Positions 6,550 to 7,562 of a stretch of DNA of 7,562 nucleotides are shown here, in pieces. How positions within the stretch are numbered: the stretch's first letter is position 1; the number at the start of each line of letters is the position of its first letter. The translations under genes were made by a program, and so were the position numbers. The stretch comes from Clostridia bacterium (GTDB taxonomy: Bacteria; Bacillota; Clostridia; Oscillospirales; CAG-382). The notes under the pieces were generated by a model that was not told where the DNA came from, made no database searches, and saw nothing but the letters and a program-made list of their open reading frames with translations. The stretch lies in the NCBI GenBank assembly GCA_017613815.1, contig JAGADB010000045.1, forward strand, positions 1 through 7,562, given 5' to 3'.

Positions 6550-7562
6550 TTACCTGAAAATCAGTTTCGCTATATCGTTATAGGTGATGAATATCATAAA
6601 TATCATTATGAGCACAAAGCCCGCCGCGTGAACGTAGCCCTCGTATTTCGGGTCCAGCGGCTTCCCCCTTATCAGTTCTATAAGCATAAAGAACAGTCTG
6701 CCCCCGTCAAACGCCGGCAGCGGAAGCAAATTAATTATTCCAACGTTTAAGGTCAGCATAGTGAGTAAAAATACCAGCGACTCCCAGCCGTATGACGCCG
6801 TCTCCTTTACCTGACCGATTACTCCGACCGGACCCGACAGCGTTTCAACCCCGTATCTGCCTTTGAAAATGTTGAGAATGGAGCTCCACAGCACCCGTAT
6901 CGACGAAAACGCCTGACAGAAGGTCTGTTTTATAAATTCGGGAAACGTCTTTTCAAGCTCGGTCGTGCGGATAAAAGCCGCGTTGCCGAAAACTATCCCG
7001 TCCTCCGAAAACGTGCCGAACTTTACGTCCTTTATCAGCACGTCTTTTCCGTCTCTCTCCACCGTTACGTCGACGCCCTCGTCTCCGCGGAACATTATTT
7101 CGTAAACGAAGTCGTTTCTCACGTTGATTTTCCTGTTCCCGATTTTTTTGATCGTGTCGCCGACTCTTATTCCCAGAAATTCCTCGAATTCAAGTTTCTC
7201 GCCGCTTTCGCTCACGACGTTGAAGCCCGAAACGGTTGTGGAATATATGCGCTCCGCACTGCCGACAAGTATCCCCGTCAGAATTATGCCGAGTATGATA
7301 TTCATCGCAGCCCCCGCGGCAGTGATTATTATCCTCTGCCATACCGGCTTTGAAGAAAAGGCGTTTTCATCGTCGACTTTCTCGTCTTCGCCTACCATGC
7401 TGACGTAGCCACCGATTGGAATTGCCCGAAGCGAATAGATTACCCCGTCTTTTCCCCTTTTCGAAAAGAGCTTCGGCCCGAATCCGACCGAAAACTCGTT
7501 TATCCCCACTTTGAAAAGCTTCGCAAACGCAAAATGCCCCAGCTCGTGCACGAGTATTATTA
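6550..7562 (-). CDS. rseP: RseP/RasP-type intramembrane site-2 zinc protease (5' end outside window)
   Basis: Site-2 proteases cut substrates within the membrane; in Gram-positives the family (RasP) processes anti-sigma factors and other membrane proteins. The zinc motif HELGH lies at 7548-7534, preceded in frame by Ile-Ile-Leu-Val, so the GTG at 7551 is an internal valine and not a start. A short N-terminal stretch is missing beyond the window edge. Counting that Val as residue 1, a membrane segment lies at about 72-98 and a PDZ domain at about 108-180 (LGIRVGDTIKKIGNRKI). The third zinc ligand is D282 in the family motif NLLPLPAFDGG. Further membrane segments lie at about 256-277 and 307-325. 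All active-site residues are present. The stop TAA (6552-6550) is followed 16 bases on by ispG. The substrate cannot be inferred, because no anti-sigma factor lies nearby. Confidence 0.96.
   Translation of the reverse strand, partial: IILVHELGHFAFAKLFKVGINEFSVGFGPKLFSKRGKDGVIYSLRAIPIGGYVSMVGEDEKVDDENAFSSKPVWQRIIITAAGAAMNIILGIILTGILVGSAERIYSTTVSGFNVVSESGEKLEFEEFLGIRVGDTIKKIGNRKINVRNDFVYEIMFRGDEGVDVTVERDGKDVLIKDVKFGTFSEDGIVFGNAAFIRTTELEKTFPEFIKQTFCQAFSSIRVLWSSILNIFKGRYGVETLSGPVGVIGQVKETASYGWESLVFLLTMLTLNVGIINLLPLPAFDGGRLFFMLIELIRGKPLDPKYEGYVHAAGFVLIMIFMIFITYNDIAKLIFR

Noticed and set aside
7549..7551. GTG at 7551 as the start codon of rseP
   Set aside because: The frame is open to the window edge and reads Ile-Ile-Leu before this Val, the normal hydrophobic lead into HELGH in this family, so the gene begins outside the window.

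Overview
All genes in this window lie on the minus strand. The long, class-typical PolC replicase (the Gram-positive type, with the exonuclease inserted into the PHP domain), the rseP-ispG-polC gene order and an S-layer-homology (SLH) protein point to a Firmicute, most likely of class Clostridia. Base composition looks balanced, with coding regions richer in G+C than the intergenic stretch. Genus cannot be read from the sequence.

Reading in the direction of transcription (right to left), the window opens inside rseP, an intramembrane site-2 protease whose 5' end is cut off. ispG (MEP isoprenoid pathway) follows after 16 bases, and polC (replicative DNA polymerase) 22 bases after that. The tight spacing, with the ispG ribosome binding site directly after the rseP stop codon, argues for one operon. 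A strong intrinsic terminator lies a few bases after the polC stop and closes the operon inside the window.

Positions 630-1084 carry no protein gene. They hold the polC terminator, three copies of a related palindromic repeat (two in opposite orientation, one a diverged short copy), an extra GC-rich hairpin, and a near-consensus sigma-A-type promoter for the next gene. The two outer copies are similar over roughly 65-80 bases each, well beyond their hairpin stems, so the block resembles a REP-like or MITE-like dispersed element more than a set of simple terminators.

The left end (1-629) encodes the N-terminal part of an exported protein with a signal peptide and SLH repeats. It has its own promoter and ribosome binding site and continues beyond the window.

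Most of the window is well-known core machinery: membrane proteolysis, isoprenoid synthesis and chromosome replication. I found no evidence for an undescribed biological system. The part most worth a second look is the repeat cluster between polC and the SLH gene.
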